From contig JAPDRN010000200.1 of assembly GCA_030247855.1 (NCBI GenBank), positions 1 through 44,957 of the forward strand: 44,957 nt of DNA, read 5' to 3'. A program made the position numbers and the translations under genes. The stretch comes from Knufia peltigerae (taxonomy: Eukaryota; Ascomycota; Eurotiomycetes; Chaetothyriales; Trichomeriaceae). The notes under the pieces are model-generated. The model had not been told where the DNA came from. It worked only from the letters and a program-made list of their open reading frames with translations, and did no database searches. This document shows, piece by piece, positions 9,401 through 18,830 of this stretch; the stretch's first letter is position 1; every line of letters starts with the position of its first letter.

Positions 9401-10322
9401 CATTGGTGTCGAGATTCGGCATGGAGTGGTTCATTGAACGATCTTGAATGGGCTTGATAACTTCGTCAGGAGACTTTGTGACTTCGCCTCCCTCTTCTGT
9501 AACATGGTTCAGGATGTTCGGCGAGCTGGTGTATGGAGTGAATGTAGCCGATGACTCTGTCAAGGTCCGCTCAGGACTGACTTTGGGACTCTTGCCTGAC
9601 TTGCCAAACACGTCTCTGAACCTTCTCCCAGGAGACTTGCCCCGCAACTTGCTGATGCTATTTCTCCTCGACTCTGGACGGAGCGTGTCTGCTCTATCGA
9701 CCAGCCCGATAGTGGGAGAGGTTGGGGTATTCTCTGGGTTTGGGCTCTTGGGAGATCCTGATCGCTCAGCCTGATCAGGCTCAACGAGGGTTGGGATCTT
9801 GTCTAGAAGAGGAGGAGGCTGTTCTTCGCTGCGAGTCGTCGTCGCAGACACCAGTGGCGAGGACATGGTCAGGTAGCCCGAATGCGATTCTCTCGAAAAC
9901 AGTGGAGGTGTTTCAACCTCAGAGTCATCTGTCAAGAGGCTTGTGTCGCCTTCGGCAGCTAGCCCACTGCTAGACCTTCGAATCGACGGGTCCGAAGGGG
10001 TCTGAAGACCAAGCGAACCGGTGGATCTCCCTCTCGCAAGTTCTTCTGTAACAGCCTTCACCTCCTCTTCGTGGACTTTCCTTCTCTTGCGCTTGCTGTG
10101 GCCAGGCAGCAGCTTTCGCATACCACTACTGCCGGATTTACTGCTTCCATCCTGACTGACCGAACGGGTACTATGCCTAGTAGGGGACTTTTCGATCGTT
10201 AAGGAGTCGATGGAATCCGTGCGCAAATCTCTGATGTTTTCATCGGTTGGAATGTCTGAGGAACGGCGACGGTTGGATAGGACCTTCTTTAATCCCTTGA
10301 GCTGGGGAGAAGGCTCGGACAT
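6492..10322 (-). CDS. GRAM-VASt sterol-transfer protein, Lam/Ltc family
   Basis: The 1276-aa protein has the architecture of ER-anchored lipid transfer proteins at membrane contact sites (Ysp2/Lam2, Lam4 and relatives), which move sterol between plasma membrane and ER. Residues 1-630 are Ser/Thr/Pro-rich and probably disordered, with many SP/TP sites. A GRAM (PH-like) domain lies at about 635-755 (NRNFHQQFRSVPEDDYLI, then GRIYISEGHICFSSNILGW). After a second Ser-rich linker comes one VASt/StART-like domain at about 880-1050 (KDEIIPAPLGKIYSLLYG ... NCTIEWTAKSWLKTPIEKG). A Lys/Glu-rich segment precedes one hydrophobic helix at about 1110-1138 (MEVLVGVLAVMVLLLWI), the likely ER anchor. The tail forms a charged coiled coil. 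There is no intron. The start ATG at 10322 (MSEPSPQ) is the first in frame. Only one VASt domain is seen, whereas yeast Lam2 and Lam4 have two. Confidence 0.9.
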   Translation of the reverse strand: MSEPSPQLKGLKKVLSNRRRSSDIPTDENIRDLRTDSIDSLTIEKSPTRHSTRSVSQDGSSKSGSSGMRKLLPGHSKRKRRKVHEEEVKAVTEELARGRSTGSLGLQTPSDPSIRRSSSGLAAEGDTSLLTDDSEVETPPLFSRESHSGYLTMSSPLVSATTTRSEEQPPPLLDKIPTLVEPDQAERSGSPKSPNPENTPTSPTIGLVDRADTLRPESRRNSISKLRGKSPGRRFRDVFGKSGKSPKVSPERTLTESSATFTPYTSSPNILNHVTEEGGEVTKSPDEVIKPIQDRSMNHSMPNLDTNVRPLTPPTGLISTPVTTVTPPTPTQLQTEFGGITASPASTTGEADKQEASRIVVSHSGNMISHRRIRSTSSITHQPSKLSSSMTAPLTPTDENKASNGMRTPSGSLFSSWMSAAQNAASTISNLAGQTRARSGTDASGSSIKQKPIEEPIQEEDETAVPESPRKQLAVETMGSGDLNFEHLGLGVSERVGSSRQDLAELRKDSALERDEVVAKEEDLLAKRAVSAAYEKPSDSTTPMAEIADPIDGLRHHQTFSNQIGGERTPPNGSIFEGEPGNSMKRTNSVRSKLAKRRSRGSSTATGQSAIGAMIGASTAALANPAKTPRLTGFTIAPKQRNRNFHQQFRSVPEDDYLIEDYSCALQKEILVAGRIYISEGHICFSSNILGWVTTLVISFEEVVSIERESTAMVFPNAIAIQTLHARHTFRSLLYREQTYDLLIGIWRVSHPASFQKSMNGRQLAAEEASREAVSPPVNDVDAQASDDSSSNDSGSDATDDSAPSVVESNPSQAASEAADGKTVSRKPSGMNAGAVAQSASILAGTASDVPQPLATQAGLSEAGKDFPGPATHAPTDCTDSATHYDKVLKDEIIPAPLGKIYSLLYGPESGLFVRKFLVDECKCMDLVLEDDRKGLNCDIKSRQYTYIKPLGGSIGPKQTKCNTTENLDFFDLEKAVTITCTTQTPDVPSGNAFSVKTRYCLTWAPGNATRLQMNCTIEWTAKSWLKTPIEKGANDGQQQYGDALVKVLRNAVSGRPRGTTNASKVSKKGKKRREGKKSKDEVVEEEEKKKVEANWGLFEPLRAPLQPVLSVLGPVLKMEVLVGVLAVMVLLLWIRGPSRGGMQVNSYPYAGMTQSSRMAGYEALWAKEENEFWDWLEARASVDTALLREQATRHRQSPGGVGGDAREAAVKEKMKKRSKNRAVANDVEAKIKEEKISQREMEDAIRITRERLEVLEDVVEKKKMSRTAEKQRQGV

Positions 10323-11424
10323 GACGGCACTGACATTGGGAGAAGGTTGGACAGAGACGATTGCTATTCAATTTGGACGAGATATACAATCTGGACGGTC
10401 ATGCAGGCAGGTGTTTTGATTCTTTGTTGTTTGGTTCTGCCTTGATACACTTTCGTGCCAATACTGCGGCTGACATCAGAGGGCGGGCCAGTGCACAACA
10501 ATAATTATGCGGAGGGACATCCCGGTCACAACAGGGAAGACAGGGGCAAGGGTTGCGAGAAATAATGTATTGAATCAAATATCTGTAGCTTAAAGGGAGA
10601 ACAGATCTAGGGGTTTACAGAATTGCTGTACTCTACGTATTTATCTCGCAAGAAAACAGGAGCTGACACGACGGATTTCTTAGCGATGACCCGTACACAA
10701 GACTCGAAACACCTACTCTGTACGGACTACTTCGTATTCGTACTCTATTAATATTAAGAAGTGGGCGTCGGCTGGTCCGTCCTCAAGGGGGCCAAAAAGC
10801 GCCTACAAAACTCCGTAACAGAGATCTGTCTCGTGGCGGGCACGACATGCAGCCGACGAAACCCGCCAACTTCTCCGCATATTTAGCCGACCTTGCATGA
10901 ATATCCAAGACATCATCGAGAGACCAGAAGTACTCGTTCAACTAGAGCAAGAGTCTGTCATGGAAGAAGTCATGGTGGTCTTCTCGAGATGTATATATAC
11001 CTATGGTATCTATTGTAGTACAAGTAGATCTAGGTATCTACCAGGCGTTGATCTGTGCACATGTCCATCAAGGGGATGTGATGTTCAGTCTGACCCATGA
11101 TACTTGGGTGCTTTTGCCTGAGGCCACGACAATATGTTTACTGCCAATCTCGAGTTGTAAGTATCTGGATAGGTACGTTGGTAGGTACATACTTGTAGTA
11201 CCCAGTGCCACATGTTTGACGGAGTCTGGAGTCTGGAGTATTCGAACACGGAAGAACAATTTACCAACACAAAGAATTGTGATAGGGCACGGAACACGAG
11301 AAAATCTTGTGTCTGACGAGATGACTTTGGGCGACTCAACGGTGAGGGTTTCCAGCTTTGACATGGTCAGACTCGGCTGAATTTCCAAATGCCGAAGAAA
11401 AAACACCGCCATCGACATTCCGGA

Positions 11425-11439
11425 CGGTTGTGTTTTCGG
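11425..11439. promoter_or_regulatory. Candidate MalR/Mal63-type CGG-N9-CGG site
   Basis: Two CGG triplets in direct orientation are separated by exactly nine bases (CGG TTGTGTTTT CGG), about 680 bp upstream of the permease ATG. Direct CGG-N9-CGG repeats are the reported target of MAL activators such as Mal63 and MalR. A 15-bp match can arise by chance, so this is only a candidate. Confidence 0.3.
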
Positions 11440-11928
11440 TGGCAACAAAGGTCAATGCAAGTCAGCGGCGCCAGCCACTCATACGACGACTTTGGTCAAG
11501 CATCATTTCCCAAAGCTTGTGGGATGAAAATCATGGCCCATATGATGCATTACACACGATCCTACCTTACCTGGCTACCTCCACCCAGCTAGGGCCGAGG
11601 ATGGCCGTTCCAACCACCGCTTAACGTGGTTTGAATGGAGACACCAGGCCATCCAGAATTTTCTTCGACGTTTCACTGGCTCACATTGCCTACAGTATAC
11701 ACATCGATCTCCTCCCTGACGGTGGAGATGCCGCTCGCTCCCTTCTTGCCCGCGTGACAGTAGGGACTAAATATGCCAGATTTTTGCTCTGCACTTTCTT
11801 CATTTCCCACCGTCGCTGCTTGCTACACTTTCTGGCCGTTCCAGGTGTGGATTTTGTCGAGACTGGTTCAAGAACTAAAACCCCTGCAGGTCCTGTGCAT
11901 AACGATCGTCAGAAACAGAAAGACCTCC

Positions 11929-11941
11929 GTGGGGTCCCCAG
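11929..11941. promoter_or_regulatory. Inverted pair of CreA/Mig1-type sites
   Basis: GTGGGGTCCCCAG contains GTGGGG on the plus strand and CTGGGG on the minus strand, one base apart. Both match the CreA consensus SYGGRG. The pair sits 11 bp before the TATA box. A further match, GCGGGG, lies at 11983-11988. Glucose repression of the downstream sugar permease is the natural reading. Confidence 0.5.
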
Positions 11942-11951
11942 TCTGTCAGGG

Positions 11952-11959
11952 TATATAAA
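11952..11959 (+). promoter_or_regulatory. TATA box of the sugar permease
   Basis: TATATAAA lies 163 bp upstream of the permease ATG. A start site about 30-60 bp further on would leave a 5' leader of roughly 100-140 nt. It is the clearest TATA element I saw next to a gene start in the window. Confidence 0.55.
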
Positions 11960-12121
11960 CGCAAACTGGTCGGACACTCAGCGCGGGGATCCAATTTCGT
12001 TTCCTCTTTTTCGTTCTGGTTTCGTCTTTCCATAAGTCCCAGAAGTCGGCACGAGCACAGAGCTTTGGAAGTGCACCCTCGGTCCATTCAAAGAGGGCAC
12101 AGAAGGGTCGATATTGAAACC

Positions 12122-14111
12122 ATGGCCGACCAGGATCCCATCACCCACGAGCCTAGCAATGGCTCTCGGGAACACCCACTCCATTTTCCGGAAAAGGACC
12201 ATCTCCCGCACACAAAGAGTGTGGATGAGATCGTCGTCAATGCTTCGCGGGCCACGGACAAGGAACACAAGATGAGCTTGTGGCAAGGCATCAAACTATA
12301 CCCAAAAGCCGTCGGGTGGAGTCTACTCATCTCGACGTGTATTGCCATGGAAGGCTACGACGTGTGTTTGTTGAGCAACTTTTGTACGTCTTGTCTTTTG
12401 GCTTGTCATCCTGCAACTATCCTGGAAATAACACCAACATACTTTACTGACTCGCAACTCCGCTGCTCCAAGATGGATTTCCACAGTTTCAGAAGAAATA
12501 TGGTGAACAATTACCGGACGGCAGTTGGCAGATTCCCGCGCCGTGGCAATCGGGACTCAGCAACGGTGCCAACGTGGGTGAGATCATCGGGTTGTTCATC
12601 AACGGATGGGTTTCGGAACGCTATGGCTATCGATATACGGTCATGACCTGCTTGATGTTGGTTGTCGTCTTCACGGCCGTCTTCTTCACCGCGCAGACCG
12701 TGGTGGCATTGCAAGTAGCCGAAATATTGTGCGGTATTCCTTGGGGTGTAAGTCTTTTTTTCCCCTCCCGAGGCTCATCATCAGATCCAAGCGTCTCTTA
12801 ACCGATCCTGATCTCTAGGTTTTCCAAACTCTTACCATCACATACGCCAGCGAGGTTTGTCCAGTTGCTCTTCGGGGTTATTTAACCACATACGTCAACT
12901 TCTGTTGGGGTCTTGGTCAGACTGTCGGTATCGGAGTCATTAGATCCCTGGTAGATCGACAGGATCAGTGGTCATACAGAATTCCATATGCTCTTCAGTG
13001 GATGTAGGTGTTTTCCTCTTTTTTTTTCCTTTTTGGTTACCCCCACCCTCTTCTTTCCACGATAGCGGCGGTCCCAATGACACTGATTTTTGTTGTAAGG
13101 TGGCCTGTACCTTTGTTCATCGGGATCCTGTTGGCCCCCGAGAGTCCCTGGTGGCTCGTACGAAAGGGACGGATCGACGACGCGAAGAAGGCCCTGCTCC
13201 GTCTGACTTCGCTCAACCGCGAGACCGACTTTGACGCCGACGAGACGATCGCCATGATGGTGCACACGACGGCGCTCGAGGAGAAAATCACGAGCGGCGC
13301 GTCGTACCTGGACTGCTTCAAGGGAGTGGACCTCCGACGGACCGAGATCGTCTGCATGGTCTGGGCCATCCAGAACCTTTCCGGCAATTCCTTTTCCGGA
13401 TACTCGACCTACTTCCTCGAGCAGGCCGGCCTCGACCCGTCGACGTCGTACGACTTCGCCCTGGGCCAGTACGGCATCAACATGGCGGGGGTGTTTGGGG
13501 CCTGGTTCCTCATGACGTGCGGCATCGGGCGACGGTCCCTGTACCTCTGGGGCCTCTGCGGCCTCTTTTCCATGCTCCTGATCCTCGGGTTCCTGGGCGT
13601 CGTCCCCGAGGCCCACCGGAAAGAGGCCTCCCTCGCCACGGGGTCCATCATGCTGGTCTGGGCGCTGTGTTACCAACTCACCGTGGGGACCGTCTGTTAT
13701 TCCCTGGTGGCCGAGCTCTCCACCCGCCGCCTCCAGATCAAGACCGTGGTCCTGGGCCGGAACCTCTACAACATCGTCGGCATCGTCTGTTCCGTCCTGA
13801 CCCCCTACATGCTGAACCCGGGGGAGTGGAACTGGAAAAACTACGCCGGCTTCTTCTGGGCCGGCATCTGCTTCCTGTGCATCATCTACACCTACTTCCG
13901 GGTCCCCGAGCCCGCCGGCCGCACCTTCGCCGAGCTGGACCTGCTGTTCGAACGCGGGGTCAGCGCGAGGAAGTTCGCCACCACCCAGGTCGACGTCTTT
14001 GACGCCGTCACCGTCCACGAGACCGTCCAAGGCAGCGGCGCCGTCAAGGCCTACGAGGAGCAAAAGGGCAGCGTCAAGGCGCACGCCATAGCCGGACAAT
14101 CTTTGACTTGA
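12122..14111 (+). CDS. MFS alpha-glucoside (maltose-type) permease
   Basis: Proton-coupled sugar importer of the plasma membrane, MFS sugar porter family, closest by eye to fungal MAL permeases. Four exons, 12122-12383, 12473-12747, 12819-13003 and 13100-14111, splice to 577 aa. The introns are 89, 71 and 96 bp, and each join restores a family motif: SNFYGFPQFQKKYGEQLPDG, CGIPWGVFQTLTITYASEVCP, and YALQWMWPVPLFIG. Other hallmarks are GWVSERYGYR after TM2, LAPESPWWLVRKGR after TM6, and VPEPAGRTFAELD after TM12. The N-terminal 60 residues are hydrophilic and cytosolic. The start context is ACCATGG. Codons in exon 4 are strongly G/C-ending. Upstream CreA-type and CGG-N9-CGG sites suggest glucose repression and maltose induction. 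The substrate is inferred from family resemblance only. Confidence 0.88.
12384..12472 (+). other. Permease intron 1
   Basis: 89 bp with donor GTACGT, branch TACTGAC and acceptor CAAG. It splits a Tyr codon, and the join gives NFYGFPQF. Confidence 0.8.
12748..12818 (+). other. Permease intron 2
   Basis: 71 bp with donor GTAAGT and acceptor CTAG, phase 0, joining PWG to VFQTLT. Confidence 0.8.
13004..13099 (+). other. Permease intron 3
   Basis: 96 bp with donor GTAGGT and acceptor GTAAG at 13099, branch CTGAT. It splits a Met codon, giving QWMWPVPL. An upstream AG at 13065 does not keep the frame. Confidence 0.75.
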
Positions 14112-14930
14112 AAATTGAAACATGACAACCACCATGGCAGTCACTCTCGGTGAGAGTGTTTTTTTGGTTTTGTACAAAAAAAACCCCCCCGCAAGAGTAC
14201 TGCTACCTCGAACATGTTACAAGAGTATGTATGTGATTGCTATCGAGAATATATCAGATTGCTTTGCTCCTATGTAATCACATCTAGGTATGCACATATG
14301 CGTTCCTACCTGGGTACCTGGTATTTGTCTTGTTTTCGAATCGGCGTGAGCCCATCTACTAGCTCGAGCGTGGCCTGTGGCCTGACCTGAGAATTGAAAG
14401 AGAAAAAAAAGAATTGAAAGAAAGAATGGATATCTCACGCTCGTGATCCTTGCCATGCCATGCCATGTTGCATGCATGATGCCCTCTTAAATACATCTCC
14501 AGATACTCCCATATCCCCATGTCCCAAGTTCCAAACCCTATATCCCGTATCCCATGTCCTTATCCGTTGTACTCCGTACCAAAAAGAAAACTCCAATAAA
14601 ACGTTTATCTGCAAGTCAAATACCAAAATCCGAATCCAATCGCCCTTGACTGATCCTCGAGGATGATCTGGGTCATGGCAATTCTTTCTGTCTCCCTCCC
14701 CCCCCTTTTTTTTGCTTTGCAGCAGCACCTTGTATATCTTGTTTGTTTTTCTTCTGGAAAGAAAACGCCTTCGTAAACCTCAAAACCACAGAACGGAAGA
14801 CTAGAGATTTCCGCACTCTCTCACACAACTACTACAGATCTTTCATATAGTCCCAGATAACACCATGAGCACCAAACATCCAGCCGTCTCTCTTTTTTAG
14901 AGAGATATCCGTCCTTACCGAAACAACTTC
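14112..14930. other. Convergent gap after the permease
   Basis: Just after the permease stop lies a perfect 7-bp hairpin followed by a T run (14142-14165). The rest is A/T-rich, with short CATGC repeats at 14452-14476 and C/T runs near 14700. No gene was recognised. Confidence 0.5.
14142..14165 (+). terminator. Hairpin plus T-run in permease 3' region
   Basis: CACTCTC-GGT-GAGAGTG forms a perfect 7-bp stem with a 3-base loop, followed at once by seven T residues, about 30 bp past the stop codon. It resembles a bacterial intrinsic terminator. Pol II does not normally use this signal, so its function here is uncertain. Confidence 0.25.
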
Positions 14931-16214
14931 TCAACGTCGCGGCCTCATGCGATAGTCATCATCATCATCGTCGGCATTGTCATCGATGATGACAACTTGC
15001 TGATGAGGAGGTCCGGTATGGCCCCTTCCGCCGCCACCGGTCAGGGGCCTTCTCTCCTCAAACTGTTGTCGTCTTTGTTGCTTGTTGAAATCGCTTCTCG
15101 CCCTGTCGAGCGCCGATGATCCCACAGTCACCATCTCTCCCCTGTTGTTATTGCTGCTGTTGTTCCTATCTCTCGAATTGTGTACTACCACGACATCGTG
15201 CCTCTCCCTTGTCGCTACCACGGGAGGCCGGGGTCGGATCTCCACTACTCTTCCCACTCCAGCGGCGGCATGGGCCGCGCGATCTCTTTCGCGTTCACGG
15301 TCCCGCTGCATTTCTCGTTCCTGACTCAACCTCTTCTCTCTCTCTTGACTCAGACGCTTTTCGCGTTCCAGAATTTCACGTTCCCTCTTCTCGATCGACC
15401 TCTCCCTCTCCACCCGGTCGAGCTGGTCCTTGTACTTGCTCGCTTTCTCCTCGGCGTGGGCGGCCGCCCTCTCAGCGTCGCGGCGGTGCCTCTTCTCCCT
15501 CTCAAGGTCGTCGTACAATCTCTCGACGTCGGTGTTGTCTGTGCTCGAGCCGTGTCGGCGGTGACGTTCGTATTCTTTTCTGCGGATGTTGCTGCTCGGC
15601 TCACCGTCACTCATGGTGGTGGTTGTGGTGGTGACATAGTACTTGCCGCTGTCGCGCCGGGGGGAGCCACGAGCAGCCTCGACTCGAGGATAAGCTTCTT
15701 CGTCATCCGGATGACGTTTATCGTGGCCGTGTATGATCTTGACCTTCTTCAGGCGCTCGGACGGCATACGCTCGATGAGATTGGCAACGTCGTCTTTGTA
15801 GTGGTGATGTTTGCCCTTGGGTGGCAGCTCCGGTGGCAGAGAGGCGTACACGTCCCCTTCCATTCTGGAGGACATGGGCCTATAAACTCTGGGTGGTGTT
15901 GACGGTAGTGGTGGTGGTGGCGGTGGCGGCGGCGGCGTGGGGGTCGATGATGAGGAGAAACTGGGAGACCGTATATGTCGCTCACGGCGGCGGATGGGTT
16001 CCTCCTCGATGATATGGACTTTCTTCTTGCTGACTTTGAAGAGGTTGTACAACTTGGACGCCAGTGTCAGTTTACGGGCTGGTGATCGAGATCGGGGACG
16101 GGGGTGGAGGATGCGGTATGTACGCACCTGAGGTCTTCTCTCTATCACGATGGGTTCAGGTGAGGAGTCGTCGTTGTCGTCGGCGTAGATGGTTCTGCGG
16201 CGGCGATGGGACAT
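14931..16214 (-). CDS. Charged coiled-coil protein of unknown function
   Basis: The product is 427 aa, starting at the first ATG in frame (MSHRRRRTIYADD). I do not recognise a named domain. The N-terminus is Arg-rich, followed by a short segment that looks folded or conserved (LASKLYNLFKVSKKKVHIIEEEP, about 50-75). Then come a Ser run, a run of nine Pro, a basic linker, and a run of Thr. Residues about 230-315 form a strongly charged Arg/Glu coiled coil in which EREKRLSQ occurs twice in tandem. The tail is Asn-rich, Gly-rich, then Asp-rich, ending YRMRPRR. A GTGCGT-type donor in the first 150 bp could mark an intron, but the nearest acceptor breaks the frame, so I keep one exon. It is convergent with the permease. 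Confidence 0.65.
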   Translation of the reverse strand: MSHRRRRTIYADDNDDSSPEPIVIERRPQVRTYRILHPRPRSRSPARKLTLASKLYNLFKVSKKKVHIIEEEPIRRRERHIRSPSFSSSSTPTPPPPPPPPPLPSTPPRVYRPMSSRMEGDVYASLPPELPPKGKHHHYKDDVANLIERMPSERLKKVKIIHGHDKRHPDDEEAYPRVEAARGSPRRDSGKYYVTTTTTTMSDGEPSSNIRRKEYERHRRHGSSTDNTDVERLYDDLEREKRHRRDAERAAAHAEEKASKYKDQLDRVERERSIEKREREILEREKRLSQEREKRLSQEREMQRDRERERDRAAHAAAGVGRVVEIRPRPPVVATRERHDVVVVHNSRDRNNSSNNNRGEMVTVGSSALDRARSDFNKQQRRQQFEERRPLTGGGGRGHTGPPHQQVVIIDDNADDDDDDYRMRPRR

Positions 16215-18830
16215 CCACACAATGATGGACAGCTGGGATCAGGGCGTTTGAGACAGTTGGTATTGCATCAAGACTTGTTGGATGCCGGACGGTAGATCGA
16301 TCAGTGGAGATACCTGGTGTGAGGATAGTTTTCAGGATTGGGCCGTCGACGACAAAGATGAAATAGCAATGAACGAGTGCCGGAAAGAATATGTGCTCGG
16401 GATCACAAGGTATACTTGGGTCCTTGCTTTGAGTGATGCCTAGTTGATAGCGACTCGCTTCATCTTGGGTGAAGGGCGGTATATATCCCACAGGACAATG
16501 AGAATACGCTCAGATTGTTGCAGACGGATTTGCGATTGCACACATGATGAAGAGGTCGTGTAAACGGAGGGCTGTCCGCTCCTCGCCACAGGTATTATTC
16601 CGATTTGAAAGAAGGTCAAGGCTGTGAGTCGGATCAAGTGATTCGTTGGGGCCGTTATAGACCTGAACTAGGTTCACCGGTAGGAAAGAATGGATCGTGA
16701 GCGGGTCTGGAGTGGTGAAAAGGTTGATTGGGGACTTTGGGCAGCGAATATGCAAGGGGTGAGATCCTTCGGTACCAATGTACGGCCCAGAAGACTTTTG
16801 TATAATCTCTCAATGGCTCGGTAGGCGACCGCCATCATGGGTTGAGTTGATCGGTGGTGGTTCGCATGACGAAAAGGCAGCAAAGGTGATTTTGGCTCAT
16901 GCCTCTTCAATCGAGGGGGGTGTGGATAAGGCTAGCCTGACCAAGGGACCAGGGGGAGGATTGGTCGTATCGGACCACAGGCCAAGGAGTTGTTGTCTTC
17001 CAGGGTACGGATACTCGTTATGGTATTCACGCATAGCCATCTGTCATTGCAATGAGGGCACTCCGTGTTTCCTCGGCTTCACTCCGAATCTTGTTCGTCG
17101 GCCCCCATGGCAGATGTTTCGTTTGCCTGGACACTAAAGAGGCCGTATTGTGGCCATCTCGAGGGATGGCGGCAAATTATGTCAGCGACCCGGGGTACAA
17201 TAGGTGCGCCACAATGAAGATCCATAGGACTTTGCCAGTTTCGGTGAATGTGATGACGGTGTGATAGAGGAGACCTTGTCGGTGATACTGGGCCACGTTA
17301 CTCCCAGGGGAAGTATCTGCCACAATTGCGGTCTCAGGTGTTGTAGAGACACCACTTACTTGGTCGTGTGGCTGTGCGGCCCCCAAGACGGTGACTGGTT
17401 TGACTTGGTATTGTTCCAATGATTGGACACCTACTTAGCACTGCCAGCATCAATCAGTACCGAGTTTGGTCAGATGTGATTGAAATTCGCCAAACTTGGT
17501 TGAGGGTGGCTACAGGGTGAATACGAAGTACGAGACGTGTACAAGAGCTTGACAAGTCGAGAAGCCAGCGAAGAAAAGAGTACAATACGGTCGTACCCCG
17601 GAGACCAGAAGGAGGCATCTCAGTCACCTCTGTGACTATCTTCTTCAGCCGCACACCCTGAGAAACTGATATGGGTTCCACCATTCTTCATGCGGCGTGT
17701 ACAGTAGAATGCGATAGAAACCCACTACAAACCATCTGCAAGCTTAGGCATCGAGCTATACTGAAATCCGAGCTCAACGAGAGTTTGGACCAGCGTGACT
17801 TTGTCCTCTGTGGTTTCAACGGTGATTTTGTTTTCAAGGTCCCTTCAAGTCAAGTATATCTTAGCTTGGGGGCCTAATATGCGCGGCTTTCGGCCGATGT
17901 CACAGTTCTGTTGTTCGATACTGGGCATCTTGCGACATTGAACTCAAAGATACTGCCCGAGAATATGGGAGAGGGAGAGGTCAGCGGCTGCGAACATGAA
18001 CATGGCGAGGATCTCGATACTCGTACCTGGGGTCTAGTACTCCGTAAGTGCGTGAGAAACCAGTCCAGTTCTCCGGGCGACAACAAAATGCTCCGAACAC
18101 TCCGTTCTCCGTAAGATCTCACAGCTTGTCGTGGCCCCCTTGTCGCGCTGAAGACCAGGGTCTCTTCTAGGCTGCAGCACCGTAAACTGGTGGCTTGGTC
18201 GATTTGACATGGTGAGGCTGATTCCTCTCCCACGATCGGTTGCACAAAAGTGAAGTCAACAAGAATGCCATCACACACACACACTGGCAAACCAAACAAC
18301 TTACACTCGGATGTGAATTTCACAATCCTTGCGTGTCAAACTGTGATAACCTACAAGTGGTCGGGAATTGTTCTGCTTGGATGAAGTTTGTACCTTCCAC
18401 TTCATCGTAGCAAGATATGAAGGAGTCGTGCCTACTTTCTAGTTCTCAATTTTTCTTCTTGATAGTCTGTTCACAGAAGTTCAACTATGTCTTCAGAATC
18501 AATGCAATCATCAAATCATTATCTGCTTGCGAAGCGTATGCTAAATATGTACTTGTACATACACGGCTCAATTAGCCTGTAAAATGACATTCCCACTAGT
18601 CCTTGATCATGCCGCCTCCTCCTCCAGTGGCAGCACACCGCTGCGAGATAGCCTCCGAGGGCAAAGAATAATATCTTCAGTAATATATCCAACCTCCTCT
18701 ATACAATCTTCGAGTCGACGGCGCATCATATTGTCCAGAGAATCCCACCCCGCGTGCCTGGAGCCTTCTTGTTGTTGAATCCGATGTTGTACAGCATTGC
18801 CAACACAGAACCACCCCAACAAGAATTGGT
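16215..18830. other. 2.6-kb region without a supported gene
   Basis: Frames on both strands stay below about 150 codons and none gives a known motif or a spliceable chain that I trust. The longest is a minus frame at 18323-17874 with no signature. A short CA run lies near 18270-18283. There is no visible transposase, reverse transcriptase, LTR or tRNA. It may hold a long promoter, a non-coding RNA, or decayed sequence. Confidence 0.4.

Larger units (their letters stand above)
10323..12121. other. 1.8-kb gap upstream of the sugar permease
   Basis: It is shared by the starts of the sterol-transfer gene (-) and the permease (+). No coding frame is supported. The proximal 250 bp contain the permease TATA box and CreA-type sites, and a CGG-N9-CGG site lies at 11425-11439. 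The 11,000-11,210 stretch is rich in TAGGTA/TACCT-like short repeats. Confidence 0.5.

Noticed and set aside
12972..14177. 401-codon frame antisense to the permease
   Set aside because: It is a shadow of exon 4 caused by codon bias; composition is unlike a real protein.
15180..15902. 240-codon plus frame opposite the coiled-coil gene
   Set aside because: It is a shadow of repetitive codons. The minus frame has the better start and protein-like charge pattern.
17874..18323. 149-codon minus frame in the gene-free region
   Set aside because: No motif, odd Ser/Cys-rich composition, and no plausible extension by splicing.
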